DNA of 64,000 bases from Acidimicrobiales bacterium (GTDB lineage: Bacteria; Actinomycetota; Acidimicrobiia; Acidimicrobiales; Aldehydirespiratoraceae): assembly GCA_041394245.1 (NCBI GenBank), contig JAWKIR010000003.1:496001-560000 (forward strand), written 5' to 3'. Shown in pieces: positions 41,616-50,004 of this stretch. Each line of letters begins with the position of its first letter. Within the stretch, counting starts at the first letter, position 1. The notes below the pieces were generated by a model. It saw nothing but the letters and a program-made list of their open reading frames with translations, did no database searches and was not told the origin of the DNA. Both the position numbers and the translations under genes were made by a program.

Positions 41616-42464
41616 ATGGGCAAACTCACCGCCCCTGCGATTGCCGCCCACAAGACGCGCGACGGCAAGGATCCGCTGGTCATGGTCACGGCCTACGACG
41701 CGCCCGGCGCCCGTATGGCCAGTGAGGCCGGCGCCGATCTGATCCTGGTGGGCGACAGCCTCGCCATGGTCGTGCTCGGCTACGACGACACCCTCCAGGT
41801 GTCGATCGACGACATGTGCCACCACACCGCCGCGGTGGCGCGGGCCAAGCCCGACTGCCACATCGTCGGCGACATGCCGTGGATGAGTTACCACGTCTCT
41901 CCGCAGGAAACCGTCCAGAACGCCGCTGCCCTGATGAGGGCCGGCGCCCATTCGGTGAAGCTCGAGGGCGGACGCAAGCGTCTGCCGATGATCGAGCAGA
42001 TCATCGACGCCGAGATCCCGGTGATGGGCCACATCGGTCTCACCCCCCAGTCGATCCACGCCATGGGTGGTTTCAAGGTCCAGGGCAAGCAGGCCGAACA
42101 CGCCCGCAAGCTCGTCCAGGCCGCCAAGTCGCTCGCCCACGCCGGCTGTTTCGCCATCGTGCTCGAGGGGGTGCCCGCCCGTGTTGCCGAGATGGTGACC
42201 GCGGCGGTCGACATCCCGACGATCGGGATCGGGGCCGGAGCCCGGTGCGACGGGCAGGTGCTCGTCTACCACGACCTCCTCGGCATCGAGGACCGCTTCG
42301 TGCCGAAGTTCGTGCGGCGCTACGCCGACATCAAGGGCCAGTCGGTCGAGGCCATCCGGGCCTACGCAGCCGACGTGCGATCGGGTGCCTTCCCGAACGA
42401 CGCCGAGAGCTACCACATGGCCGACGAAGAGGCCGCCGAACTCCACCTCTACGGCGCCGGCTGA
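41616..42464 (+). CDS. panB: 3-methyl-2-oxobutanoate hydroxymethyltransferase
   Basis: A 282-residue enzyme that adds a hydroxymethyl group from methylenetetrahydrofolate to 2-ketoisovalerate, the first step of pantothenate synthesis. Visible signatures are VTAYDAPGARMASEAGAD, ILVGDSLAMVVLGYDDT (metal-binding D), VKLEGG, MGHIGLTPQS and IPTIGIGAG. Length is normal. The ATG at 41616 follows GAAAGGAGAG. No other pan genes are in the window. Two hairpins follow the stop. Confidence 0.96.
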   Translation: MGKLTAPAIAAHKTRDGKDPLVMVTAYDAPGARMASEAGADLILVGDSLAMVVLGYDDTLQVSIDDMCHHTAAVARAKPDCHIVGDMPWMSYHVSPQETVQNAAALMRAGAHSVKLEGGRKRLPMIEQIIDAEIPVMGHIGLTPQSIHAMGGFKVQGKQAEHARKLVQAAKSLAHAGCFAIVLEGVPARVAEMVTAAVDIPTIGIGAGARCDGQVLVYHDLLGIEDRFVPKFVRRYADIKGQSVEAIRAYAADVRSGAFPNDAESYHMADEEAAELHLYGAG

Positions 42465-42466
42465 CG

Positions 42467-42526
42467 GCAATGCGTCGCATTGCGGCCGACGCGTCGCGTT
42501 GCGTCGAGTTGGGCTGTGCCGAACTC
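42467..42526. terminator. Two hairpins between convergent panB and the next gene
   Basis: GCAATG-CGTCG-CATTGC (42467-42483) and GAGTT-G-GGC-TGT-GCC-G-AACTC (42506-42526) stand in the 67-base gap between convergent genes. They suit a bidirectional terminator, though a clear T-run is missing. Confidence 0.5.
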
Positions 42527-42531
42527 CCGGT

Positions 42532-43326
42532 CTAGCGAGCGAGTTCGTCCACGTTCCACCAGGGGGACATGGCGAACTCGATCGAGCGGGTGAACGCGAC
42601 CATGCTGCGCGGGACCGGGTGGACGAACGCGCCCCACGGTGTCTCGTCGGTGATCTCGGCCGTTTGCGGGTCGATCGACACCATGGTGGCGTCGGCCAGG
42701 CCGGCGTCGTAGAACGTGCGGTCGCACACGCCGTTGCGCCAGTAGATGTAGTCGTTGGCCGTCACCCACTCCCGATCGGACCGAGCCGACGGCGCGTCGG
42801 CCGGCAACGTGACGGTGCAGCGCAGCTCGTGGGCCGCGTCGGCGCCGGCGAACATCGACAATCGGTCGCCGGTGGCCGTGTATCCGGCGTGGCCCTTCAC
42901 GGTGAAGCCGTCGACCGGGTCGAGCGTTCCCTTCTCGCACTCGGCGTCGACGACGAGGTAGCGGGGTATCCCGTCGGCGTCGCGCACATAGGTCGACCAC
43001 TCGGCCCTGATGCCACTGGCCAGACCCGACACCCGATACATGTTGACGGTCAGGCAGATGTACGGATCGTCACCCTCGATGCAGCGAATGGGGGCGAGTG
43101 GCAGCGGGACGGCGATGTGGTGTGCGAACGCCTCCACCCGGTCTTCTCGCACGGCGAAGTTGAGGTAGATCGGCGGCGGATCGTTCTCGACGGTGAAGCG
43201 AACGAGCGGCTTGGCCCGTCCGATGGCGACCATGAACGCGTCCTTCATCAACAGCTGGGAGTACAGGAAGCGTTTGGCCGCCGACAGCCGGCGGCGTTTC
43301 CACTTGGAGACCGGTACGGGCTTCAT
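42532..43326 (-). CDS. Hypothetical protein, possibly acetoacetate-decarboxylase-like
   Basis: A 264-residue soluble protein I do not firmly recognise. It has PPIYLNFAVREDRVEAFAHHIAVPLPLAPIRC and GDDPYICLTVNMYRVSG early on, then a beta-rich middle and a C-terminal FVHPVPRSMVAFTRSIEFAMSP. The general style (beta strands around a basic pocket, PLPLAP) is reminiscent of acetoacetate-decarboxylase-like folds, but no catalytic lysine can be singled out. It lies 27 bases after the class-V aminotransferase on the same strand, so they are probably cotranscribed. Confidence 0.55.
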   Translation of the reverse strand: MKPVPVSKWKRRRLSAAKRFLYSQLLMKDAFMVAIGRAKPLVRFTVENDPPPIYLNFAVREDRVEAFAHHIAVPLPLAPIRCIEGDDPYICLTVNMYRVSGLASGIRAEWSTYVRDADGIPRYLVVDAECEKGTLDPVDGFTVKGHAGYTATGDRLSMFAGADAAHELRCTVTLPADAPSARSDREWVTANDYIYWRNGVCDRTFYDAGLADATMVSIDPQTAEITDETPWGAFVHPVPRSMVAFTRSIEFAMSPWWNVDELAR

Positions 43327-43353
43327 CGAGAGGAAGTCTCGCGCGTCGTCGGG

Positions 43354-44532
43354 TCAGCGCCAGCGGAGCGCGTCGATCAGCGCGTCGATCTCGTCGTGGG
43401 TGTTGTAGATGTGCAGCGAGGCCCGCACCAGGGGTGGGAGATCGCGTGCGGTTGCGTCGATCAGAGCGCTCCCGGGTCCGACGACGCTGACGTTGATGCC
43501 CTGGTCGCGCAGCGCGTGCTTCACCTCGTCGGCCTGGCGTTCGCCCAGCGAGAAGGTCACGATGCCGCACTTCTCCCGACCGAGATCGTGCACCGCCGCG
43601 TCGGGCACCTCCTCGGTGAGTCGTTCCCGCAGCGCCGAGGCGACCTCTGCGATGCGCTCGCGCGTGGGGTCGAGGCCCCATGCGAGCGCATCGTCGACCG
43701 CTGCGCCCAGACCCAGGAACCCGGCCCAGCTCTTCTCCCACGTCTCGAAACGTGACGCGTCCGGCTTGAGCTCGTAGGTGGTCGGACTCGTCCAGGTCGC
43801 GCCGTCGTGGTCGATCGTGATCGGATGGATCGTTTCGAGCAGGGATTGCCGCACCCAGAGAAAGCCGGTTCCGCGCGGCCCCCGCAGGAACTTGCGGCCC
43901 GTGGCGGTGAGCGCATCGCAGCCGATGTCGTCGACGTCGAGCGGCAGCTGACCGGCCGACTGGCAGGCGTCGAGCAGGTAGGGGATGCCGTGGGCGTTGG
44001 CCACCCGCCCGATCGCGGCGGCCGGGTTGACCAGGCCACCGTTGGTGGGGACGTGGTTGACCGAGATCAGCCGGACGCGCTCGTCGACCATGCGTTCGAG
44101 GGCGTCGACGTCGAACTCGCCGTCTTCGTTGTTCGGTACGACCTCGACGGAGATGCCGGTCCGGCGGGCGAGGTGCAGATAGGCCACATAGTTGGCGCCG
44201 TACTCGGACTGTGTGGTGAGGAGCCGGTCGCCCTCGCGCCAGGGGAGCGAGTAGACGAACAGGTCGAGGCCGGCGGTGTTGCTGGTCATCAACGCGATCT
44301 CTGCGGGTGTGGCGTTGATCAGCCGGGCGATCGAGTCGTAGACACCCTGGATCCGGTCGGCCTCCGCCTCCTGGGCCTCGTAGCCCCCGATCCGCGCCTC
44401 GAGTTCGAGATGCTCGATCTGGGTGCGGAGGGTACGTGCGGCGGGCAGGGCGGCGCCGGCGTTGTTGAAGTGGACGAGGTCCCGACACCCCGGGGTCTCG
44501 GCACGGGCGCGGGCGACATCGATCGGGGGCAT
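43354..44532 (-). CDS. Class V aminotransferase (cysteine-desulfurase-like)
   Basis: A 392-residue PLP enzyme. HFNNAGAALP near the start, D188 and Q191 in YLLDACQSAGQLP, and the Schiff-base lysine K214 in TATGRKFLRGPRGTGFLWV are in place, as is the ring-stacking and phosphate-binding region SNTAGLD. No cysteine is found on the mobile loop expected of NifS/IscS, so it is more like isopenicillin-N-epimerase or selenocysteine-lyase-type relatives of unknown substrate. It is interesting that an apparent selenoprotein is in the same window, but no link is shown. It diverges from the rpsF operon. Confidence 0.82.
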   Translation of the reverse strand: MPPIDVARARAETPGCRDLVHFNNAGAALPAARTLRTQIEHLELEARIGGYEAQEAEADRIQGVYDSIARLINATPAEIALMTSNTAGLDLFVYSLPWREGDRLLTTQSEYGANYVAYLHLARRTGISVEVVPNNEDGEFDVDALERMVDERVRLISVNHVPTNGGLVNPAAAIGRVANAHGIPYLLDACQSAGQLPLDVDDIGCDALTATGRKFLRGPRGTGFLWVRQSLLETIHPITIDHDGATWTSPTTYELKPDASRFETWEKSWAGFLGLGAAVDDALAWGLDPTRERIAEVASALRERLTEEVPDAAVHDLGREKCGIVTFSLGERQADEVKHALRDQGINVSVVGPGSALIDATARDLPPLVRASLHIYNTHDEIDALIDALRWR

Positions 44533-44639
44533 GCCCGTAGACTATTTGCCGGGGCGACGGCCGGTCGGGTGTCATACCCCCTTCGTAGGGTGCAGTCATG
44601 CGCTCGGCCGATAGCCTCCTCGCGACAACCGAAACAACC

Positions 44640-44670
44640 CCTGCCCCGGGAAGGGGCCCCGCTGTGCGGG
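44640..44670 (+). promoter_or_regulatory. Structured leader before rpsF
   Basis: C/G-rich arms CCCCTGCCCC and GGGAAGGGG and a small hairpin CCCGC-TGT-GCGGG (44658-44670) lie just before the AGAGGAGG ribosome-binding site. Many bacteria have an S6:S18 autoregulatory leader here. The conserved CCG bulge of that motif could not be confirmed by eye. Confidence 0.3.
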
Positions 44671-44688
44671 TCCAGAGGAGGTGAGCTC

Positions 44689-45039
44689 GTGGCTATTTTG
44701 CGAGCCTATGAATTGATGATCATCATCGACATCGATGTCCCTGAAAACGACATCTCGAAGGTGATTGCTCGTACCGAAGGTCTGATCACCGATGAAGGTG
44801 GCCGGATTGCGAAGACCGATCACTGGGGTCGTCGCCGCTTCGCCTACGAGATCAACCACAAGACCGAAGGCAACTATGTCGTGTGGGAGATCGTGACCGA
44901 AACGGCCGGACTCCCCACCACCGAGCGCCAGCTCCGTCTCGCGGACGACATCGTCCGCCACAAGCTGTTCCGTCTCCCCGAGAAGGAAGCCGCGAAGCGC
45001 GGCCTCTTCGGTGAGACGGCGCCGGCTGCCGCCGGCTGA
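44689..45039 (+). CDS. rpsF: 30S ribosomal protein S6
   Basis: A 116-residue ribosomal protein. It begins MAILRAYELMIIIDIDVPEND and shows GGRIAKTDHWGRRRFAYEINHKTEGNYVVWEI, the RNA/S18-binding face of S6. The GTG at 44689 follows AGAGGAGG at suitable spacing; a much longer in-frame reading upstream is antisense to the aminotransferase gene and was rejected. The order rpsF-ssb-rpsR-rplI-dnaB is the standard one. Confidence 0.96.
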   Translation: MAILRAYELMIIIDIDVPENDISKVIARTEGLITDEGGRIAKTDHWGRRRFAYEINHKTEGNYVVWEIVTETAGLPTTERQLRLADDIVRHKLFRLPEKEAAKRGLFGETAPAAAG

Positions 45040-45056
45040 TCGGAAGAGGTACCGAC

Positions 45057-45512
45057 ATGGCATTCGACAACACCATCACCGTGGTGGGCAACGTGACCCG
45101 CGACCCCGAGCTGCGGTTCACCCAGGGCGGCATGGCCGTCGCGAACTTCGGCATCGCCTGGAACAAGAAGAAGGCCGACGGCGAGGAAGAGGTTTCCTTC
45201 TTCAACGTCAGCTGCTTCCGCCAGCTTGCCGAGAACGTCGCGGAGTCGATCACGAAGGGCTCGCGCGTCGTCGTCTACGGCATGCTCCAGCAGCGCAGTT
45301 GGGACACCCCCGACGGAGATCGCCGCTCGGCCGTCGAGATCATCGCCGACGATGTCGCCCCCAGCCTCAAGTGGGCATCGGCCGACATCCGCCGCAACGA
45401 GTTCCGCGGCGACGGAGGCGGTCAGGGCGGTGGCGGTGGCGGCTCAGCCCCCTCGCGACCGGCCCCCAACGAGGCGCCGCCTGCATACGACATGGACGAG
45501 GAGCCGTTCTAG
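45057..45512 (+). CDS. ssb: Single-stranded DNA-binding protein
   Basis: A 151-residue OB-fold protein that covers single-stranded DNA in replication. It begins MAFDNTITVVGNVTRDPELRFT, with AVANFGIAWNKKK and FFNVSCFRQLAENVAESI. A glycine-rich linker precedes the acidic C-terminal tip DMDEEPF, which binds partner proteins. Length is slightly below the E. coli form. It lies 17 bases after rpsF. Confidence 0.96.
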   Translation: MAFDNTITVVGNVTRDPELRFTQGGMAVANFGIAWNKKKADGEEEVSFFNVSCFRQLAENVAESITKGSRVVVYGMLQQRSWDTPDGDRRSAVEIIADDVAPSLKWASADIRRNEFRGDGGGQGGGGGGSAPSRPAPNEAPPAYDMDEEPF

Positions 45513-45563
45513 CCCGCCGGCAGAACGAGCCCACAACAGATTCGAAGAACGGAAAACACCACA

Positions 45564-46031
45564 ATGGCCAAGGTCAAGAAGCGCGGCGCCAAGAGCATGA
45601 AAGATGCCGGTCGTCGCGGCAAGAAGAAGGTTTCCATCCTCTCCCAGGAGAAGATCGACTACGTCGACTGGAAAGACGCCAACCTGTTGCGTCGTTTCAT
45701 GTCCGAGCGTGCCAAGATCCGTGCCCGCCGTGTCAACGGCAACGACACGCAGCAGCAAAAGCTCGTCGCCGATGCGATCAAGGTCGCTCGCGAGATGGCA
45801 CTGATTCCCTACGCCAGCCGGGTCACGACGCAGCGCAGCAATCGCGATCGCGGTGAGCGTGGCGGGCGTGCCGATGGTCCGGCGCCGCGTCCGAGCGGTC
45901 CGCCGCCGGGTGGCGACGATGCATCCGAGGATCGCGACGACGTGCTCGACACCACCGAGATCGAAGGCGTCACCATCGATGGTGATCAGGCGACGCTCGC
46001 CGATGCGATGAGCGAGGAGGCAGACTCGTGA
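45564..46031 (+). CDS. rpsR: 30S ribosomal protein S18 with a long acidic C-terminal extension
   Basis: A 155-residue protein. Residues 20-88 are the S18 core (KKKVSILSQEKIDYVDWKDANLLRRFMSERAKI through AREMALIPYASR), which binds S6 and 16S rRNA. The final ~67 residues are an added tail rich in Gly, Pro, Asp and Glu (RGERGGRADGPAPRPSGPPPG then DDVLDTTEIEGVTIDGD). S18 is usually 75-90 residues, so this one is nearly double. The stop overlaps the rplI start (GTGA). The tail could be a lineage feature; its role is unknown. Confidence 0.93.
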   Translation: MAKVKKRGAKSMKDAGRRGKKKVSILSQEKIDYVDWKDANLLRRFMSERAKIRARRVNGNDTQQQKLVADAIKVAREMALIPYASRVTTQRSNRDRGERGGRADGPAPRPSGPPPGGDDASEDRDDVLDTTEIEGVTIDGDQATLADAMSEEADS

Positions 46032-46474
46032 AGGTGATCCTGCGTCAAGATGTCGACGGACTCGGCCGCAAAGGCGACGTCTGCGACGTCACCGACGGGC
46101 ATTTCCGCAACCTTTTGAGTCCCAAGGGTCTCGCCATGAAGGCGACCAAGGGTGCCGAAGCACAGGGTGAGGCGATGCGTCGCGCCGCGAGCATGCGCAA
46201 CGCAGCGAGCCGGGCCGATGCAGAAGAGGTCGCCACCACGCTGGTACCCACCGTCATCACCATCTCGGCGAAGGCCGGCGACGGTGGCCGGCTGTTCGGT
46301 TCTGTCGGCGCTGCCGAGATCGTCGAGGCCGTCGAGGCCCAGACGGGCATCGTCGTCGATCGAAGGTCCCTCAACCTCGAGCACCCGCTCAAGGATCTGG
46401 GTCAGTCCATGGTGATGTGCAAGCTCCACCCCGAGGTCGAGTTCCCCATCACCGTCGACATCATCGAAGAGTGA
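46028..46474 (+). CDS. rplI: 50S ribosomal protein L9
   Basis: A 148-residue ribosomal protein with two domains. The N-terminal domain reads MKVILRQDVDGLGRKGDVCDVTDGHFRNLLSPKGLAMKAT, the long connecting helix follows, and the C-terminal domain has ISAKAGDGGRLFGSVGAAEIVEAVEAQTG. The start is a GTG that overlaps the rpsR stop. It is the last ribosomal gene of the cluster; a 202-base gap with DnaA-box-like sites separates it from dnaB. Confidence 0.97.
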   Translation: MKVILRQDVDGLGRKGDVCDVTDGHFRNLLSPKGLAMKATKGAEAQGEAMRRAASMRNAASRADAEEVATTLVPTVITISAKAGDGGRLFGSVGAAEIVEAVEAQTGIVVDRRSLNLEHPLKDLGQSMVMCKLHPEVEFPITVDIIEE

Positions 46475-46521
46475 GTGCCCGGCCACCCCGGCGACGGGGT
46501 GGCCGCGCGCACAATCCCCAG

Positions 46522-46575
46522 CGCTCCACAGGGTCGTCCACAGCGTGCCGCATCTGTGTACAAGCTTTGTCCACA
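46522..46575. promoter_or_regulatory. Cluster of DnaA-box-like sequences upstream of dnaB
   Basis: CGCTCCACA (46522-46530), TCGTCCACA (46534-46542) and TTGTCCACA (46567-46575) all point the same way within 54 bases. The last is the actinobacterial consensus. They sit in the 202-base rplI-dnaB gap about 100 bases before the dnaB start. Transcriptional control of dnaB by DnaA is inferred. Confidence 0.5.
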
Positions 46576-46676
46576 GCTATCGCGCCTGATTTCCCCGGGA
46601 ATACCGAGGATTCCCCCTGGTTCCACACAGGGGTCGGAGGCCACCATCGTCCGTCGGCGTCGGAAGTGGATGTGAA

Positions 46677-48032
46677 ATGGTCATGAGCGAGATCGACACC
46701 GGGCGCACGGCGAGAGTGCCACCGCACAACCTCGAAGCCGAGGAGTCGTTGCTCGGCGCGATGCTGTTGTCGCGCGATGCAATCGCCGACGCGGTGGAAG
46801 TCACCACGGTCGAGCAGTTCTACCGGCCCGCGCACGCCCACGTGTTCGACGCCATCTCGACCCTCTACGCCGCCGGCGATCCGGTGGATCCGGTCACCGT
46901 GGCCGAGGAACTCGATCGCGGTGGAGTGCTCGAGACCATCGGCGGACTCGACGGACTCATCAGTCTCCAGCTCAACACGCCGGCCACCTCCAACGCGGGG
47001 AAGTACGCCAGCATCATCCAGGAGCGCTACACGCTGCGACGCCTCATCGAGGTCGCCGGCGAGATCGCGGAGATCGGCTACGGCCGACCCGACGACGTGA
47101 CCAAGGCGGTCGACCAGGCCGAGAACATGATGTTCCAGGTGGCCCAGGGCCGAGTGGCCGACACGATGGGGGAGATCCGCGACCTCCTCGATGCCACGCT
47201 CGATCGCCTCGAACAGCTCTATGAGGCGGGCGAGGGCATCACCGGCACGCCGACGGGCTTCGTCGATCTCGATGCGCTGTTGTCGGGGCTCCAGCCCAAT
47301 GCGCTGATCATCGTCGGTGCCCGCCCCGCCATGGGCAAGACCGCGTTCGCGCTCAACATGGCGGCCCATGCCGCCGTCCGCGAGAACCGTCCGACCCTGA
47401 TCTTCAGCCTGGAGATGGGCCATCTCGAGCTCACCCAGCGCCTGCTGTGCTCGGAGGCCAACGTCGACGCGAAGAACATGCGCGACGGCAACCTCAAGGA
47501 GGACGACTGGACCCGCATCTCCAACGGCATCGGTCGGCTGGCCGAGTCGCCGTTGTGGATCGACGACAATCCCAACCTCACGATCATGGAGATCCGGGCC
47601 AAGGCACGCCGGCTGAAGAGCCGCACCGGCGACCTGGGCATGATCGTGGTGGACTACCTCCAGCTCATGACCGGCCGGGCCGGGGCCGAGAGTCGTCAGG
47701 TCGAGGTCGCCGAGATCAGTCGCGGTCTGAAGATCCTCGCTCGTGAGTTGCAGTGCCCCGTCGTGGGTCTGTCGCAGCTCTCGAGAAATCTCGAGATGCG
47801 ACAGGACAAGCGCCCGATGCTCGCCGATCTTCGCGAGTCGGGCTCGATCGAACAGGACGCCGACGTCGTGATGTTCCTCTATCGCGACGAGGTGTACCAC
47901 CCGGGCAGTGAGAACGAGGGCATGGCCGAAGTGATCGTGGCCAAGCATCGCAACGGCCCGACCGGCACCATCAATCTCGGGTTCCTCCCGAGGTTCACCG
48001 CGTTCAAGAATCTCACCCGCCGCGAGGTCTGA
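46677..48032 (+). CDS. dnaB: Replicative DNA helicase DnaB
   Basis: A 451-residue hexameric helicase. The N-terminal domain has PPHNLEAEESLLGAMLLSRDAIADA, Walker A is GARPAMGKTAFALN, the H2 motif is FSLEMGHLELTQRL, Walker B is MIVVDYLQLM, and VGLSQLSRNLE plus DLRESGSIEQDADVVMFLYRDE follow. No intein interrupts it, although inteins in dnaB are common in actinobacteria. An ATG two codons in is an alternative start. The stop shares one base with the mscS start (TGATG). Confidence 0.97.
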   Translation: MVMSEIDTGRTARVPPHNLEAEESLLGAMLLSRDAIADAVEVTTVEQFYRPAHAHVFDAISTLYAAGDPVDPVTVAEELDRGGVLETIGGLDGLISLQLNTPATSNAGKYASIIQERYTLRRLIEVAGEIAEIGYGRPDDVTKAVDQAENMMFQVAQGRVADTMGEIRDLLDATLDRLEQLYEAGEGITGTPTGFVDLDALLSGLQPNALIIVGARPAMGKTAFALNMAAHAAVRENRPTLIFSLEMGHLELTQRLLCSEANVDAKNMRDGNLKEDDWTRISNGIGRLAESPLWIDDNPNLTIMEIRAKARRLKSRTGDLGMIVVDYLQLMTGRAGAESRQVEVAEISRGLKILARELQCPVVGLSQLSRNLEMRQDKRPMLADLRESGSIEQDADVVMFLYRDEVYHPGSENEGMAEVIVAKHRNGPTGTINLGFLPRFTAFKNLTRREV

Positions 48033-48823
48033 TGCTGCTCGCGATCACGGTCGAGGAGTGGATCACCGCCGGCAGCGTGGCGGCGGGGTCTGTCGTCTTG
48101 ATGGTGGTGCTCGGCCGCGTCCTCATGTCGTTCCTGAACCGACGCTTGGCGCAGCCGTCGCTGTCGGTGACGCTCGTCGTGCGGATGCTGCGTTGGGCGG
48201 TCCTGCTGTTCGGGTTCATCTACGCCGCGAGCGTGGTCGGTGTCGAGATCGGCCCGCTCATCGGCGCACTCGGCCTCGGCGGTCTGGCCATCGCGCTCGC
48301 GCTTCAGCCGGTGTTGCAGAACCTCTTCGCCGGGGTGGTGCTGCAAACCGAACGTCCGCTCGAGGTGGGTGAAGAGATCAAGACCAACGGCTACGAGGGA
48401 ACGGTGATCGACGTGACCGGTCGAGCACTCGTCCTGCAGACCTTCGACGGCGAGCTCGTGACCATCCCCAACTCCCAGGTGCTCGACGCGCCGATCCTGA
48501 ATCAGACCCGGAACACGAGCCGGCGATCCCGGATGACCGTCGGGGTGGCCTACGCCAGCGATCTGACCGATGCTGCCGAAGTGTTGCTCGATGCCGTGTC
48601 GAGCGTCGACGGTGTCATGTCGGAGCCGCCACCGACCGCCGCGGCGGTCGAGTTCGCCGATTCGTCGGTGAACTTCGAGCTCGCGTTCTGGCATTCCGGG
48701 GTGGAATCCTCCGAACGCGCGACCCGTGCCGGTGTGGTGACGGCGGTCCACAGTGCCCTCGCCGACGCCGGGATCTCCATTCCCTTCCCCCAACGAGACG
48801 TGCATCTGCCCGGATCGGGCTGA
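48032..48823 (+). CDS. mscS: Small-conductance mechanosensitive channel, MscS family
   Basis: A 263-residue channel protein. Three membrane segments are seen (about residues 10-32, 55-77, 80-110); the third contains the glycine/alanine-rich pore helix GALGLGGLAIALALQPVLQNLFAG. The beta domain (RPLEVGEEIKTNGYEGTVIDVTGRALVLQTFDGELVTIPNSQVL) is typical. It releases solutes on osmotic downshock. The start overlaps the dnaB stop by one base, so it is likely cotranscribed with the rpsF-dnaB run. Confidence 0.92.
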   Translation: MLLAITVEEWITAGSVAAGSVVLMVVLGRVLMSFLNRRLAQPSLSVTLVVRMLRWAVLLFGFIYAASVVGVEIGPLIGALGLGGLAIALALQPVLQNLFAGVVLQTERPLEVGEEIKTNGYEGTVIDVTGRALVLQTFDGELVTIPNSQVLDAPILNQTRNTSRRSRMTVGVAYASDLTDAAEVLLDAVSSVDGVMSEPPPTAAAVEFADSSVNFELAFWHSGVESSERATRAGVVTAVHSALADAGISIPFPQRDVHLPGSG

Positions 48824-48837
48824 GCTAACGTCGAGGG

Positions 48838-49548
48838 ATGCGTCCGGTCGTCCTCGTCGTAGTCGGTCTGGTGATGGGCGTGCTCGCGGTTCTCGGCGTC
48901 GCCGCGGTGCTGTTGAGCGACGACGCAAACGACGCCCAGCCGGCGCCCGTCGAGTTGTCGTTTCCCGCCGTCGAGCACGATCCCGAGGCTGCCGAGGATC
49001 TCGTCGTGGCGTGGAATCGTTGGCGTACCGCCACGTTCGTGAGTTCCGGTACATGGACCCGGACGCTCGACGGCGCCGGAGATCCGCTGACCGGCGACAC
49101 CTACATCGCGCAGGAGCCGCCTCGTCGGGTGGTCGTGCGGTTGGGAGCGGTCATCGAATCCATCGACGGCTCGCTCGTCACCTGCGACAACCCGTCGGAA
49201 CCGGTCATCGTGCCGGGGTGTTCGGAGGTGAACGGCGGGTTGACCTACGACGAACGACTCCAGGCCGAGATGTCGCTCGTTCTCAACTATGTGATCGGGG
49301 ACCAGCGCATCTACGACGTGGCGGTGGTCGACGACTGTTTCCGGGTCGAACTCATTCCCGCCGCGCTGCGTTCGCCGTGGGGGCGGGCGGCCGAGTTCTG
49401 TTTCGACGAGGTCTCGGGCGCGCTGGCATCGAGCCGGGTCCGTCGTCAGAGCGCCGTCGACGAGGAGATCACCTTCTCCATCCGCACCGATGTCGACGAC
49501 GACGACTTCCTGTCGGCATCGTCGGAAGGGTCGCCGTCGGGGGACTGA
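48838..49548 (+). CDS. Hypothetical exported or membrane-anchored protein
   Basis: A 236-residue protein with an uncleaved signal-like N-terminus (MRPVVLVVVGLVMGVLAVLG, residues 1-26) and an outer domain. The outer domain has AWNRWRTATFVSSGTWTRTL, resembling the outer sandwich of LppX/LprG-like or anti-sigma sensor domains only in style, and two cysteine pairs (VTCDNPS, VPGCSEV and VDDCFRV, AEFCFDEV) that could form disulfides. No family is recognised. It starts 14 bases after mscS and may be in the same transcript. Confidence 0.65.
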   Translation: MRPVVLVVVGLVMGVLAVLGVAAVLLSDDANDAQPAPVELSFPAVEHDPEAAEDLVVAWNRWRTATFVSSGTWTRTLDGAGDPLTGDTYIAQEPPRRVVVRLGAVIESIDGSLVTCDNPSEPVIVPGCSEVNGGLTYDERLQAEMSLVLNYVIGDQRIYDVAVVDDCFRVELIPAALRSPWGRAAEFCFDEVSGALASSRVRRQSAVDEEITFSIRTDVDDDDFLSASSEGSPSGD

Positions 49549-49560
49549 AACCATCGTGAA

Positions 49561-49650
49561 GAGGGGGTGGAGGCTGAACGAGTGCGCCAGCACCCTGGAA
49601 GGAAGCGCTGGTGGCGATGCGTTGGAGGGAGTGTTCAACCCCCACCCGTC
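49561..49650. repeat. Structured interspersed repeat, copy A
   Basis: About 90 bases, over 90% identical by eye to copy B at 50076-50163 and in the same orientation. Its ends are imperfect inverted repeats (GTGGAGGCTGAAC near the left, GTTCAACCCCCAC near the right) and an inner CCAGC/GCTGG pair exists, so it can fold into one long hairpin. It lies in the 239-base gap after the exported-protein gene. It may be a REP/MITE-like element or a small RNA. Confidence 0.8.
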
Positions 49651-49787
49651 CTCTTCGTGGCGACCGGGGGCGAATCCGGCGGCCACTGTGTGTATCGGAG
49701 CCGGATCCCGTGACTTGACCGACTCGGGTGAGGACGGGCCGAATGGCCCGGTTGGCAGGTCACCGAGGTCCGCACCAACATGGCGGA

Positions 49788-49997
49788 ATGTTCCTTGGTG
49801 ATGACCTTCTGCCGTGGTTGGTGTTGGCGATCGGTGGGGCGATGGCGGTCGGCAATCTCGCTGCGCTGGTCCGCCCGCCGGACGCGGCACACCACGAGGA
49901 GGATCTCGAGCGGGCTCCCGTGGCGCGCAGCATCGTCTTCATCGTGATCGGCGCCATCGCGGCGATCTGGGCCCTCGGCAGCCTCATCGCCGGCTAG
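49788..49997 (+). CDS. Small membrane protein (69 residues)
   Basis: A short gene between the two repeat copies. The peptide begins MFLGDDLLPWLVLAIGGAMA and has two hydrophobic helices (about residues 7-25 and 48-67, IVFIVIGAIAAIWALGSLIAG) joined by a charged loop (RPPDAAHHEEDLERAP). This hairpin-like two-helix layout is convincing for a membrane protein, but no family is recognised. The ribosome-binding site is weak. An in-frame upstream extension of 20 residues is possible. Confidence 0.55.
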   Translation: MFLGDDLLPWLVLAIGGAMAVGNLAALVRPPDAAHHEEDLERAPVARSIVFIVIGAIAAIWALGSLIAG

Positions 49998-50004
49998 CGG
50001 ACAC

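Noticed and set aside
43354..44532. Class V aminotransferase as a selenocysteine lyase supporting the Sec protein
   Set aside because: No mobile-loop cysteine or other specific signature is visible, and family membership alone does not support this link.
43807..44688. Long upstream extension of rpsF
   Set aside because: It overlaps the aminotransferase gene in antisense, and the S6 start with AGAGGAGG is clear at 44689.
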